A stretch of 64,000 nucleotides of DNA from Epiperipatus broadwayi (lineage: Eukaryota; Onychophora; Udeonychophora; Euonychophora; Peripatidae), in contig JAQFVV010006473.1 of the NCBI GenBank assembly GCA_028023455.1, forward strand, positions 124,001 through 188,000. The letters are read 5' to 3'. Positions within the stretch are counted from its first letter, which is position 1. Each line of letters begins with the position of its first letter. Below, piece after piece: positions 1 to 11,440 of the stretch. The notes under the pieces were generated by a model. The model was not told where the DNA came from. It ran no database searches and worked only from the letters and a program-made list of their open reading frames with translations. The position numbers were made by a program, and so were the translations under genes.

Positions 1-2371
1 TAGCAAGAAAAAAACTTTTAACAGATTTTTTTCTTTAAAAACTATTTCACTATTTGTAAGAGAAATTTGACTGGATTTTATAAAAAAATGTCTAACAATT
101 TGAAATGATGTAACTTATCAATTATTATATAATACCAAAAACAAATTATTACTTTTATAAAACAAAAAAATCTATTAACACACAAAAAATAGTGTGCACA
201 TATAAATAAATAATACCTCTACCCATGGATTTCTTGTTTATGGAGATCTTTCCATTTCCAATTTCAGTCTTTCCCCAATAAAATTTTTCCTTGAAGGCTT
301 CTAAACATGGGCCTGGCCTGGTTAAATTTGTACTTTCCTGGGTCTGTAGCCATTAAAGATACATGAAATTAGCAATTTTTTGCCCATTTGGTTCTCCTCT
401 TGAATTTCCAGGTGAAACAGATATAGACAGACTTCTGTTCTTGTTTGAAGGCAAGCTTGTGAATACTTTAGGGGAATACTTTATTTTCTACATTTTTATT
501 TTAGTGAAGATAGGTTATTTGGAGGAAGATTATGTCTAGCTTTTAACTAAATCTAGCACATGGTTTTCATTTTTAGTGCTAAACTCATAATATGCTTAAA
601 AGCTTGATAAAAAACTTCTGCTTTTCTATTCAGTAAATTGGTATCAGCTGGATTAACCTTGGGTGGCTCTTTCTTTAACAGTTAAGTTAGGAATATTTTT
701 TCCTACTATTTTTTTCAGCAACAGTATTAAGATTTGACTGTTCTCTTCAACAGTTAAGTTAGCAATAATCTACATAGACATATGGTATTATCACTAATTC
801 ACACACTCACATACATATTTTTTCTTTTCCACAAGCTAATTACAATCTGTCTCTTACATGACAATCTTCATGAGCAATCAATTTTTTGTCATAGACCTCT
901 CAGGTAACTGCACCAATACAGATTCTCCTTCACTTTTAGAAGTAGAGCATTTCAACTCATTACTACTATTTATAGTTTCTTGTGAAATTTTCTCATTCAT
1001 TCTCATTAATTTCTTCCACTCCTTATTTTCATTGACTTGTTATATGTATATGGTTATAAAGTTTTTATTTGCTTATATGTGTAAAGATAGTATACCATAG
1101 GGTTCCTTGCCACCCCAAAACATTTTGTGTTTATTCATGATTCCAACCCTACATGTGTGTGTGGGTGCATGTTTTATTGCCTATATTTAAATCTGAATTT
1201 TACTTGTCAGACCTATTTTAAATATGATTTATTAGTCAATTAGTCATTTAGTTATTGGTCTCTGATTACCATGATGTTTGCATCACCATATGTGCATTCA
1301 CCATTTTTTTATGTCATTTCCTTTTAATGTACATGTTCAAACTTAAAAAAGGTCTTACTTATACATTCTCATTGTGGTTGAATATATTGGTACTTTATAT
1401 GAGTAAGTCCATGGTGGTTATGAATGGTGATTGTTTGAAAATAAATCACCATTCCAAAACAATTTTTTTATAGCTTTCCAAATCCTGAAGCTAACTACCC
1501 ATGTAAGCTCTTTGTTTTGAACCCCTAAAGTTAGGTGCCAGATGTAATGGACTGGTGATTCTTGCAAAAGAAGGAAATACATCTATGTTCAGACTTAGGA
1601 TTTTCAGGTAGGATTTCAGCAAGGATGTTATGAAATACTTAAACCATGATTACATCCACCTCCAATGGGCTAGCTCTATATTCACATATTAAATCTAGAT
1701 ATAATTTGGACTAATTCATCATCTCATCCTCTCTCCAGCTCCATTATGCCCCAGTATTCAAACTCAGGGAGAATTCATACTCAACTTTCTTCAGTGATGG
1801 GCTTACTAAGGTCAATGACTATTGAACCTCTATATAATCAAGGATCAATTACAGCACTTTCCCAGGATATTTCTAATATCAGTATCATATAAATAAAGGT
1901 GTGTATTAGAATTTAGCATACATATTTAGAGGTATGAATGCACAATGATGGGAACAAGACAGAGACCAAATGGATTGAAACAATTTAATAAGATTTATTA
2001 AATAATGAAGCTACTTTAACAATATTTACATATATAATAATATGAGTCAAGAAAAATAACTTTAAGAGTTAAATGTAAGTAATATCCTGATCCCTAAATC
2101 CTGTGATAAAAATCCATATCCTGGTGATCTTTATTTACAAAAGTTTAAAATAATAAAAAAAAAGTTTTTATAAAATCACGAATCTGACTTACTAATTAGT
2201 CTTATATAGTCATATTATAGAGTAATGCTTGATATCTGATTCATGATGAGTATCATCAAGTTTGTTGGAGGAGAGAACCTTCTTTTATACTTATATGTGA
2301 TTCTCTAATATTGGTAGGAGAGACCATCTAATCAAGTAATGTTAGTCATGTACACCAAAAGACTAATATAT
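1..2371. other. A+T-rich stretch, no supported gene
   Basis: Short ORFs occur here but none has recognisable domains or coding character. A somewhat G+C-richer patch at about 220-360 and another at about 1500-1860 may be remnants of old repeats; I could not assign them. Confidence 0.5.
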
Positions 2372-2439
2372 AATGAGTGTTAGTAAAACATTTAACAAAT
2401 AATGAAATGAGTGTTAGTAAAACATTTAACAAATAATGA
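2372..2439. repeat. 34-bp tandem duplication, two copies
   Basis: Two adjacent, essentially identical 34-bp units lie at 2372-2405 and 2406-2439. Near identity suggests a recent local duplication. No function is implied. Confidence 0.9.
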
Positions 2440-4685
2440 AATTCTCTGTTCTGTCACTACTGTATGCTTTTAATGTGGAACAACATTAAGATATTACCTT
2501 ATTCCACATTCAGTTGGGTGATGTCAAGCTACTGGAAGGGTGCATAGATCTAAATTTTATTTAATACAATAAAATGTTTATGAAATCTAACTCTTCCTCC
2601 CTCTAGGTTTAAAATAAACTTTCATGTTTTCTGAAATATAAGCTTTCAAACATGGAAAAAATATGAAAAAAAAATATGAAAAGTAAAAATAAGATGATAA
2701 ATAACAAATAAAATAAAAATACAAATGAATTGAATAAATTTAAAAAAAATCAATTTCTGAGTCTGGCCAGCACTGTCCATCAGTTCAAAGTCCATTCCTC
2801 CTAGTGATAAATTTCAGGTGGTGTACTGTCTGTAAGTTTAATTGACTCACACTCACTCTGGGATTATAGATGATCAGTGCTGTCCAGTTCATTTCCTTTG
2901 AAGAAAATGCAGGAGATCCACTGAAGATCGTTGTTATTGACCAATATTTAATAAAGAAAGGCTTCTCACACATCATAGTGCTTCTATGGGCTTGAAGAAC
3001 TGGTGTTGGGCCTCCTTCTGGATAGTTCTTTTAGCTAGATCACATTGTAGTATACTCATTAGTATGTGTAGTTTTTTTAGGGTTGTTTTTATGCATAGGG
3101 AAATGGTGCAAAAATTGTCCTTGATGATTGTTTGTGGTTATTTACTTATTCTTTTGTGATGATTTAATGGAAATTTGAAGTTTTCTGTTTAACAATTAGC
3201 TCAAATCATTCAGTTTGCTTCCACATCTTGAAAGTATTTCAGATTTTGGTTTATATTGATGGATGAAGTAAATTATTGTTTATTCTTACATGAGTGAAAT
3301 TTGTTCTCAAAATCGAATACTTCCATCCATCTTGCTTTGTTAAAAAATAACATGGTTGTCAAGATATTGACTTTCTCATGCTTTCTGCATTTGTCTATTA
3401 TTGCATAATTGTACATTAATGTATTGTTATTAAAATAAATATTTATTGGGATTATCTTTTTGTTTCCAAGTCTTGTTGCTTAGCAATATGCTTGACATTA
3501 GGTCATTATCTTGTGTATTTTATTTATGTTCATGTCATAATGTTAGTTAGTTGATGACTTTCAATACTCTTAGTTATTCGTATTATATATATATATATAT
3601 ATATATGAGTGTATTTATTTTCTTAGTGTCTAACTTGAAACTTTATCTTTCTTTGGTTAGGCTTAGTATGGTGTAACTTAGTGCATGTGGGTGGTAGGTT
3701 ATAAGTTATCAGATTATTGTAAATCTAAAATACAAAAGGAAGATCTTAGCTTATTTTTAATGGATTCAAATTTGGAAATACTGCTATCAAATCTGTATGA
3801 TGCATTATGTCAATTTAAAAAATCTGTCTACAAATTAAACTGATTCAAAGACTACTATTATAAAAATGGAAAATAAAGAATGAGACTAGTGCTTACACAA
3901 TTCAAAGATTTCTTCTGAATAAATTTCAAGAATATTTTGATGGTTAATCAGATACTTCCAAATACTAAACCAAATTATTTCATCTGGGTTCAATCCTATT
4001 CATAACTCATACTTTTGCTTAAACACTTTTTTGGCATTTTCTTAGCAACAAAAGCCATATATCTGTTTTGTTTCATATATTTATAAAGTTACTTTAAGTC
4101 TTACTAGACTAAGATTCATTATTTGCCCATTCGATAACAATCTTTGCTGTAGTAACCATTAATGTTATTAAACAATAATTATTACAATATTTTATAGACT
4201 GAAATTGCACTAGTTTTGAAAGAAACTCAACATCATAGTGTAAATTCAGAAAATCGATCAAATTCTTGCAGTCTTTCTATTTTTAAGATTTCAAAGAACC
4301 GCTTAAATGTTATTAAGGTGAATTTTTCTATCGAAGTATAAAATAAGTCATTAAATCAAATTATTTGAATTATTTTATCATTATTCAAAGGATGATTATT
4401 AAGGTCCACCTAGAATCAGTTTAAAATATTCACACTATATAAAATATAACAGTTTTGCTTTAATTTATTGATGCTTTTCTAATACTTTAATTTTTAAATC
4501 TAAATGCTTTAGATTTTATTCTTGTAGTATTATTTTTAAATAAGTTAATATTAACATAAGAATTGAGATTTATTTTAATTAATTATTTCTATATGTCCAT
4601 ATGGTTTAACCATTTATAATACGTCATCTTGAATTTTGCTAATTATTATTTTTAAGAAAACATATTGTCTATTTTTTTCATATGT
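2440..4685. other. Unassigned A+T-rich DNA
   Basis: The stretch holds a short TA run at about 3583-3606 and a minus-strand ORF at 2785-2976 whose predicted peptide I do not recognise. The ORF region is less A+T-rich than its surroundings and could be an old repeat fragment or exon relic, but nothing decides this. Confidence 0.4.
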
Positions 4686-4778
4686 CATAGCATCAGTGGG
4701 AGGTGAACCCACAACCCTCTGCAACCAACTACTTGCTTGCAAGGTGGGTGCACTGACCTCTTGGCTAACAATGCTTGA
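4685..4778 (-). repeat. tRNA-like SINE head
   Basis: On the minus strand there is a box A-like segment (GTTAGCCAAGAGGTCAGTGC) followed about 50 nt later by a box B-like segment (GGGTTCACCTCCC). This order and spacing are those of an internal RNA polymerase III promoter. The sequence between does not fold cleanly as a standard tRNA, so a tRNA-derived SINE or decayed tRNA is more likely than a working tRNA gene. No clear SINE tail or target duplication was found. Confidence 0.5.
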
Positions 4779-4779
4779 C

Positions 4780-6170
4780 AGTCTATTTTTAATCTTGGTT
4801 TTTAATTTTTTTTCAGAAATTTTTCTATTTATACATTTTTCAAGTAGGTACCTCAATATCTCAATCAGATTAGGTAAATTGATATGATTATATCAAGATG
4901 TTTTTAGGTTTTTTTCTTATTAACTTAATCACTTTATATTTGTTCAGAAGTGTTGGGTGTTTCCCTCATAAAAATCATGATAGTTCAACTGGACTGCAGT
5001 TTTACCATTATTATACTTGCATTAGATTTTTTTTAAATTATAAATTTGGTTATATTGCTTTTAATGATTGCTTAATTGAAAAACAATCTAAATCTTATAA
5101 ACAGTCAGCAAATATCAATCATGTTGACTCTATTGTTTTCCAAAGAAAGATTTAATTTAATGCACTTTTTTTATTGATGATGGTTCAAGTGAAACTCACT
5201 ACAAACATCATCACCTGTCAAAATTGATACAATGATAGAATTTTTTCAAATATTTTAATAATTATAAAGTAAAGATCAGATTTCAAAATAGAATTTGATA
5301 GATTTATCATTAATCTGCTATCATTTATACACATTTTTTTAAAAAAAACTTTCTGAAAGTATGTTTACAACACCTTAGTTGATGATGTTTATGGTACATT
5401 GTTCTTATTTATGAATCAGTTTTTAAATATTTTCAAAGGTCTAATTTGATTTTTTAGAATATTATTTATTTATAAAATTAAATTAAAAAGAAGTCTAATT
5501 TATTGAGAATTTATTAGGTTTTAATATAAAATAAAGATTTTATACAAAAGTAAAAGGTTAAGCATTTTCAAAAAATCTCAGCAAGTAGAATAGTAGAAAA
5601 TGGAAATTTGTTAAAGGATTAACCAAATTCATTTCTGTGTATGAATTATTTATTTTTTAAAAGCTATTCTTGTGTTTAAATAAAGTTGGAATGATTCTTC
5701 TAAAATAATTTCTTAAATTACTTCCTCCATTAGTATAAAATAATCTGTAATGCTTCATGTTTCTATTGATTAACTTGTTTTCCAAATCTCAGTGTTTTTA
5801 CACATTTTATCATAATCATTATTTTTATATCACTTAATTGGCTTCATATCATGTATACATATTCTTCATCTGATATTCTTTATGTTTTCGATCATTTTTT
5901 GCTACTTTGAGTTTATAAACACTTCATATTTTCTATTTAAAACATCCAATTTATATCAATCGAAACACTTTTTGGACTACATTACCCCTTAATTACTTAT
6001 ATAATATAAAATTACCAAGTAAAAAGTGATATTCATTACACAAATTTGCAAATATTTTTCTCTTGAATCAATAGTCAATATAACAATTAGTTAATTAAAC
6101 CTATCAAGATCAGTCATTTCCCATGTTGTCTTGTATATTAATAGTGGGGCTAGTCTACTATCTCTTTCCT
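4780..6170. other. Unassigned A+T-rich DNA
   Basis: ORFs here (for example 4898-5155, plus strand) are short, low in complexity and unrecognised. I see no repeats with a defined structure. Confidence 0.5.
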
Positions 6171-7384
6171 TTATTGTTTTGATATTTTGACAAATATTTG
6201 CAGTGCATTGATGTTATTAGAATCAAACAGGAGTGCACATCACACTCCTTATCTCTGCAAATATTCCAGATTTAATTTCCTGAGTCAATGTTAGCACCAA
6301 AGAGCCTTTTTTTGTAAATTGAGTATATCATAGTTCTACATTTCTGAAGTGCAAGGCATCTGATAAAAATATGCTTGGTAGTATTATTCTCCCTATCACA
6401 CAATGAGAATATAAAGTCAATAGAGGTATAACCTCTCTATATATTGTCAGAAAGGTCCCTGTGGGGAGGGAATCAAGGTTGACTTTTAATAAGAAATCAA
6501 AGTACTTTGGCTCCATGTTCCACTGTTTGAATTTTTTTAAGAAAATAAAGTTATTAATACTCAGAATTTCCATGGCAGATATAATGTTTTCATATATTAA
6601 ATAATATGCATTCCAGTAACAATTTTTTTTGCATTTCAATTAACCAATATAAGGTTCATACTTGAAATGTCTGAAAGCAGATCAGAAAGCCAGCGATTAG
6701 TATCAAGTGGTAGGGTGTTTGTCAGATGCACAACTAAAGAATGTGTATTTGGTAAAATCAGGTTAAATAATTTGTTGTATAAATTGAACAAACGCTGGAA
6801 CCACAGCACCTGTAGTAAATGAAACCTCAGGCCATTTAATTTGGAGGGTCTTTGAATTTTTCTGAGGCTAATTGCTACAGATTTGCCCTTCCACAGGAGG
6901 TGAACATAGGGAATTGATACTACAAATGAATTTACTTGTGAACTTAATGAACAACATGAAATAGGCAATCCTGGGAACAACAATTTGTTTAATAATGCAG
7001 TCTTTGGGTAAAATGAAGTGTATATTTTTTGGAGTTGATTATTTTATTAGCAGAGAACAAAATCACATTTTGCACCTAGCCATTAGAGAGAGATTGATCA
7101 AAAGACTCAGACATTTTGGAAGCTTTTATGAAAAGGGTGGTGGAATGTTGCTCCTCAAGGAAAGTGGCCAGATTCACTTGTAAATTTGGATATAGTCTTC
7201 ATGAGACTAGGAATGCACTTGTGAGATGGCAAAAATACTGCCTGATCATCCATATAAGAAATGTAGTGAATATGTTTTTTAGAATTTATATATAATATAA
7301 ATAACAGGATACTCAGAGGAGAGTCATGTGGTATAGATTTTGTTGGATTAAAGGATTCAGTTAATTTGCCATTCAATGAAATTG
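6170..7384 (-). pseudogene. LINE ORF2 fossil, 3' half (RT palm to C terminus)
   Basis: This is the downstream half of a minus-strand non-LTR retrotransposon. The piece at 7155-7376 has the RT core: a motif like 'GKLTESF..TKSI..DSPLS..LF.LYI' followed by YMDD (7245-7256), the catalytic motif C. The pieces at 6636-6983 and 6328-6639 carry a C-terminal segment with 'LLWKGKSVAISLRKIQRPSKLNG', typical of the zinc-binding region after LINE RTs. The ORF is broken into at least three frames by stops and indels, so it is dead. A minus-strand AATAAA-like signal lies near 6173, plausibly the 3' end. The clade is uncertain; L1/Tx1-like features in the C terminus are suggestive only. It continues at 8831-10255 beyond an inserted foldback element. 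Confidence 0.75.
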
Positions 7385-7398
7385 TAATTTATCTATTA
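7385..7398. repeat. Target-site duplication, left copy
   Basis: TAATTTATCTATTA matches 13 of 14 bases of TAATTTGTCTATTA at 8817-8830. The two copies flank the foldback element and sit in the interrupted LINE reading frame. Confidence 0.75.
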
Positions 7399-7556
7399 AA
7401 CCATTAAGCATCACATAATCACATTTCCTATACTAGCACATTAATTGTTAAAAAAACGGAGCAAAACTCTCCATACAGTATTGCCACCTGTGATAAACAG
7501 AGTAATCAATGGATGCCAGAAATCTTGTGCATAAAATCCCTATCTAATGCCTACTC

Positions 7557-7614
7557 ATCCAATATCCCCAGACTAGTTTCTGGCTTGTGGCCTCATCAGT
7601 GAGGAGCTTTGGAT
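7557..7614 (-). ncRNA. Hammerhead ribozyme-like motif, copy 1
   Basis: On the minus strand: ATCCAA, a short internal loop, then CTCCTCA, the core CTGATGA, a 3-bp stem II (GGC/GCC), core GAAA, a two-base-pair stem III with a TA loop, GTC at the expected cleavage site, then TGGGGA and TTGGAT closing stem I. This copy lacks one A after CTGATGA compared with the copies at 8124 and 8650, leaving an unpaired A before GAAA. Type I topology. Activity is untested. Confidence 0.5.
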
Positions 7615-7668
7615 CTGAGAGCACTGCATCGAAAGCTTGTGCATAAAATCCCTATCTAAAGCCTACTC

Positions 7669-7726
7669 ATCTAATATCCCCAGACTAGTTTCTGGCTTGT
7701 GGCCTCATCAGTGAGGAGCTTTGGAT
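7669..7726 (-). ncRNA. Hammerhead ribozyme-like motif, copy 2
   Basis: This is a tandem duplicate of the motif at 7557-7614, displaced by 112 bp. It has the same CTGATGA and GAAA cores and GTC cleavage triplet. One base change in the distal stem I strand (ATCTAA instead of ATCCAA on the plus strand) turns a pair into a wobble. Confidence 0.5.
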
Positions 7727-8123
7727 CTGAGAGCACTGCATCTAGATCTTAGGATCTAATGCAACCCTCTAGCAACCACCTTTTATCTCTACTTAACTAC
7801 AAAACTATGAGAATGAAATTGAAAACACAAAAAATATTTTCAATCTAAGCTCAATAGCTTAAGTAGTCATATGGGTCTGAACTCAGTTCAGCACCCATAC
7901 ATTTTGGTGACTTTGGCTCTTTTACAACCATAGCCACCACTATCCTATTAGGCAGGATTGGTGTTAAACCATTAAGCATCACATGATCACATTTCCTATA
8001 CTAGCACATTAATTGTTGATAAACAGAGCAAAACTCTCCATACAGTATTGCCACCTGTGCTAAACAGAGTAATCAATGGATGCCAGAAGGCTTGTGCATA
8101 AAATTCCTATCTAATGCCTACTC

Positions 8124-8182
8124 ATCCAATATCCCCAGACTAGTTTCTGGCTTGTGGCCTTCATCAGTGAGGAGCTTTGGAT
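8124..8182 (-). ncRNA. Hammerhead ribozyme-like motif, copy 3
   Basis: The 59-nt fold on the minus strand is identical in sequence to the plus-strand motif at 8650-8708. Stem I has a 6-bp distal and a 6-bp proximal helix (one G-U) separated by an internal loop. The core CTGATGA/GAAA is intact. Stem II has three G-C pairs above an A.A mismatch, and stem III is two base pairs with a TA loop before GTC. Confidence 0.6.
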
Positions 8183-8649
8183 CTGAGAGCACTGCATCTA
8201 GATCTTAGGATCTAATGCAACCCTCTAGCAACCACCTTTTATCTCTACTTAACTACAAAACTATGAGAATGAAATTGGAAAACACAAAAAATATTTTCAA
8301 TCTAAGCTTAATAGCACAGGTGACAATACTGTATGGAGAGTTTTGCTCTGTTTATCAACAATTAATGTGCTAGTATAGGAAATGTGATCATATGATGCTT
8401 AATAGTTTAACACAAATCCTGCCTAATAGGATAGTGGTGGCTATGGTTGTAAAAGATCCAAAGACACCAAAATGTATGGGTGCTGAACTGAGTTCAGACT
8501 CATATGACTATTTAAGCTATTGAGCTTAAATTGAAAATATTTTTTGTGTTTTTCCAATTTCATTCTCATAGTTTTGTAGTTAAGTAGAGATAAAAGGTGG
8601 TTGCTAGAGAATTGCATTAGATCCTAAGATCTAGATGCAGTACTCTCAG

Positions 8650-8708
8650 ATCCAAAGCTCCTCACTGATGAAGGCCACAAGCCAGAAACTAGTCTGGGGA
8701 TATTGGAT
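8650..8708 (+). ncRNA. Hammerhead ribozyme-like motif, copy 4
   Basis: Distal stem I is ATCCAA (8650-8655) pairing with TTGGAT (8703-8708). Proximal stem I is 8659-8664 pairing with 8695-8700. The core CTGATGA is 8665-8671 and GAAA is 8685-8688. Stem III is formed by 8688-8689 with 8692-8693 around a TA loop, and cleavage is predicted after C8694 (GTC). An A.A apposition at the base of stem II departs from the usual G-C pair. Very short stem III is known from type I hammerheads in Penelope-like elements. It lies in the inverted arm, so RNA from either strand of the element would contain a ribozyme. Confidence 0.6.
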
Positions 8709-8816
8709 GAGTAGGAATTAGATAGGGATTTTATGCACAAGCCTTCTGGCATCCATTGATTACTCTGTTCAGCACAGATGGCAATACTGTATGGAGAGTT
8801 TTGCTCTGTTTATCAA

Positions 8817-8830
8817 TAATTTGTCTATTA
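8817..8830. repeat. Target-site duplication, right copy
   Basis: This partner of 7385-7398 (13 of 14 bases) marks the right end of the hammerhead foldback. Confidence 0.75.
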
Positions 8831-10255
8831 TTGAGCAAATTTGTAATTATACTGATTATACCCAGATAAATGTCCAGCTCATCAAGCAGCTGCACAAGGC
8901 AGGGAATTCTGACAGAGTCAAAATCACCCACAATGTCCAGCTGCACCACAATAGATTTAGACTTTCTCCATCTTCTGGCATATTTGACCATCCATTTGAA
9001 GAGACTGATAGCCTCTGCAGCGGAATACCCTTTCTTCACAAACTAGAAATTTGATATAGCAGACAGAATATGATCTGAAAGCTTATATTTAATTACAGAT
9101 TTAATGACTTTTATAATCAGGGGTGACATGGATATTGGCCACAGATTCTCAAGAGGGGAGAGAATCATACCTCTCTTGAGAAACAGAACCATGGTAATTG
9201 GATAGAGCCCATCAATAACCTGTGAGTCCAAATCAAATAGTTTGATCATATTGAAAATTATGGGTATAGCAAAGGCTTCAAGGCATTTGAAAACAAATTG
9301 TGGCATACCATGGAGAGGTGGGAGCATTCTATTAGGAATTGAGGCTATTTTTGATTTTACATCAGCCTCCAGAATACCATGCACAAACTTGCAAGACTCA
9401 GCATATGTTCTAGGCTCTGGTTGAGTAATATGTTCTGCCAGTTTGTTCTAGTAAGGTATCATTATTTGATTCAACATGGGGATTGCTATGTAAATATCAT
9501 TGCCCACTTTGATAGCCATTGGAGTTTTGGATTTATTCTTATAATCAAGAGCCCATCCAATATAGCCCTTAGAAAAAATATGGGGCTTGGACAATTAAAA
9601 TTTGGACTTTTTGATTGCCAGATAATCAAAAAGAATTTGTTGAGTATTGACAAATTGATGTTTGAAAGCGATCATAGCCAATTGAATCTTTTTTAAATCT
9701 TTTTGTATTTCATCCAAACTATGGAGTAACACTGTGGGCTTTCTATTTTTGTGGGTAGATTGTGATATCAGGTAGGACAGTATGTTTATGAATGCAAACC
9801 ACTCTTCAGTCAGATTTAATGTGAGTATGTTGATATTTTTTAAATATAGACTTCAGAGATATTTACCTCTGGAGCTGCAGATTTATGCATTAATCTCGTT
9901 GTAGGTTTAACATGTGCACAGGAATGTGGAGGTATATCAATGGAAAAGAAAATTACAAGAGCATGATGGTCAGAGAAGGTGACATGATTTAATGATGGTT
10001 TAATGTAGAGATGTAATTTGGGGAATAAAATACTAATGTGGAGAATTGCCTGTATAAAAGGAACATTCATCCACTGGAAAAAAGCCCTGTGCACACATTA
10101 ATTATATGAAAAGGACTTTTACTGACTACTGCAAAAATATTTTTACTGTAGGTAGAATAGTGACACTTTTCAAAAGCACATAGTGAAACACGACTTACTT
10201 TTTTTATGAAGCCTATTAGGCTTAGGATATTATTCTGGTAGTTATACATGAAAAC
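8831..10255 (-). pseudogene. LINE ORF2 fossil, 5' half (endonuclease end and RT fingers)
   Basis: This is the upstream half of the LINE interrupted at 8830, minus strand. The segment near 9840-10249 has an endonuclease C-terminal motif SDHHALV (SDHH codons at 9963-9974), as in APE-type LINE nucleases. At 9043-9384 there is an RT N-terminal region with 'PITMVLFLKRG' and 'ENLWPISMSPLIIKVI', corresponding to the LINE 'NYRPISLL' motif. At 8731-9039 follow 'KKGYSAAEAI' and 'LDIVGDFDSV', the RT motif A region with its catalytic Asp. The reading frame changes several times. The N-terminal endonuclease motifs are missing, so the copy looks 5' truncated near 10255. Joined across the target duplication, the frame runs directly into the piece at 7384. 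Confidence 0.75.
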
Positions 10256-11361
10256 GGTGCTACAATAAGGCAGCGTTTTCTAAGACAGGTTTATATATTA
10301 TCATAATATTGATTTTTTTTTGGATATCATGTATTAACAGTTGTGTCATAAGAATGGTTCAGTAGTTATTTTGTCTTATACCAGCATTTTTTATAGTTTA
10401 AATTCATTCAGTGTTATCTTCATAATAAAAAACAACTTCACATAGTGCATAACCTGAACACTATTAATATATATTGACAATCTTAAAAGAAAACAAATTC
10501 CGTGCCATTGGTATAGACATAATGTTTGATATTTACTTCATATATATGTATTTTGTAATATATATATATACAAAAACATTTTCTTACAAAGTGATTTTTT
10601 ATGTTAATTATTAAATTTTATATACATATTTTATTTGTTTACATTTCTTTTGTCTTTTTATATATTAAAATATTAAGTAAATGGTTTTCTTTTCTTTGTA
10701 CAATAAATAAAATGAAATTCTTTCTAAAATATTATAACTTACATCTAAATCATTCGCAGAAAATTGTATTTTTCTCCTATACATACGTCTGAATTAAGTC
10801 ATTAGACGAAGCTTAATGTTTATCAGAAAAAAATAAAATTTATTTATTTTAAAAAAGAATTTTAAATAAAAAGCAAACAAGATTAAATAGTAATAGTTAT
10901 TGTATATTGTATTATTATTATTTTTTCCCCCAGTCAAATTGAATAAATCCTATGTATTTTAACATAATAAAAAAATAATTCCCATTTGTTTATATTAAAT
11001 TTACATTTGAAATTTTTATTTGTCTAAATAAATAGTTGATCGTGAAAATGCTATTACAAATATAAATATTCTTATTAAATAAAACAATATACAATATATC
11101 TGCGTGTTATGATTATTTTTATGGCATTTATGGTAATTTACTTTAAGAAATGTATACCTATAATATAACAAATAATTATTTAATGATAATAATCTTTCTT
11201 TAACAAAATAATGGAAATAAACTAGAAATATCTACTAATATGTTTGATCAAATGTAGACTTTTAAGATTGCATTCTAATCAGGTGAATAAAAACAGGAAT
11301 AAAAAAAATCACTATATTAGATGGAAAACTTCAGTTTTAATTTGTAAAATATGAATTTTCT
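10256..11361. other. Unassigned A+T-rich DNA
   Basis: Only short ORFs and TA runs (about 10557-10571) are present. I see nothing with coding or RNA-gene character. Confidence 0.5.
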
Positions 11362-11440
11362 GTTTATAAACTTGCCTTGAATAATTTAATAAATTATTTT
11401 TATAATATTTTATTAAATTATTCAAGGCATGTTTATAAAC
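11362..11440. repeat. Near-perfect palindrome with arms of about 32 bp
   Basis: The arms at about 11362-11393 and 11409-11440 are inverted copies (GTTTATAAAC at both outer ends) around a short A+T-rich loop. It could be a small MITE or a chance hairpin. It is not followed by features that would make it a terminator. Confidence 0.75.

Larger units (their letters stand above)
7399..8816. mobile_element. Hammerhead-bearing foldback retroelement, copy 1
   Basis: This is a non-coding element of about 1418 bp built from direct and inverted copies of a few modules. Direct modules occupy 7399-7742 (with an internal 112-bp duplication), a spacer to about 7965, and a second direct unit from about 7966 to 8313. 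From about 8314 to 8816 the same modules return in inverse orientation. The first 50 bp at the left end are not mirrored at the right end but are mirrored internally (about 8345-8405), so the termini are asymmetric. The 14-bp flanking duplication argues for retrotransposition rather than a cut-and-paste transposase. It lies inside a LINE reverse transcriptase. Each arm carries hammerhead-ribozyme-like motifs. It has no coding capacity, so it must have been mobilised in trans; a Penelope-like or LINE RT is my inference. Confidence 0.75.

Noticed and set aside
4685-4778. Functional tRNA gene
   Set aside because: The anticodon and acceptor stems do not pair convincingly although boxes A and B are present; a SINE head is more likely.
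7399-8816. Classical DNA transposon or TU-type foldback as explanation for the hammerhead elements
   Set aside because: The termini are asymmetric, the target duplications are 14-16 bp and no transposase-type ends are seen. Retrotransposition fits better.
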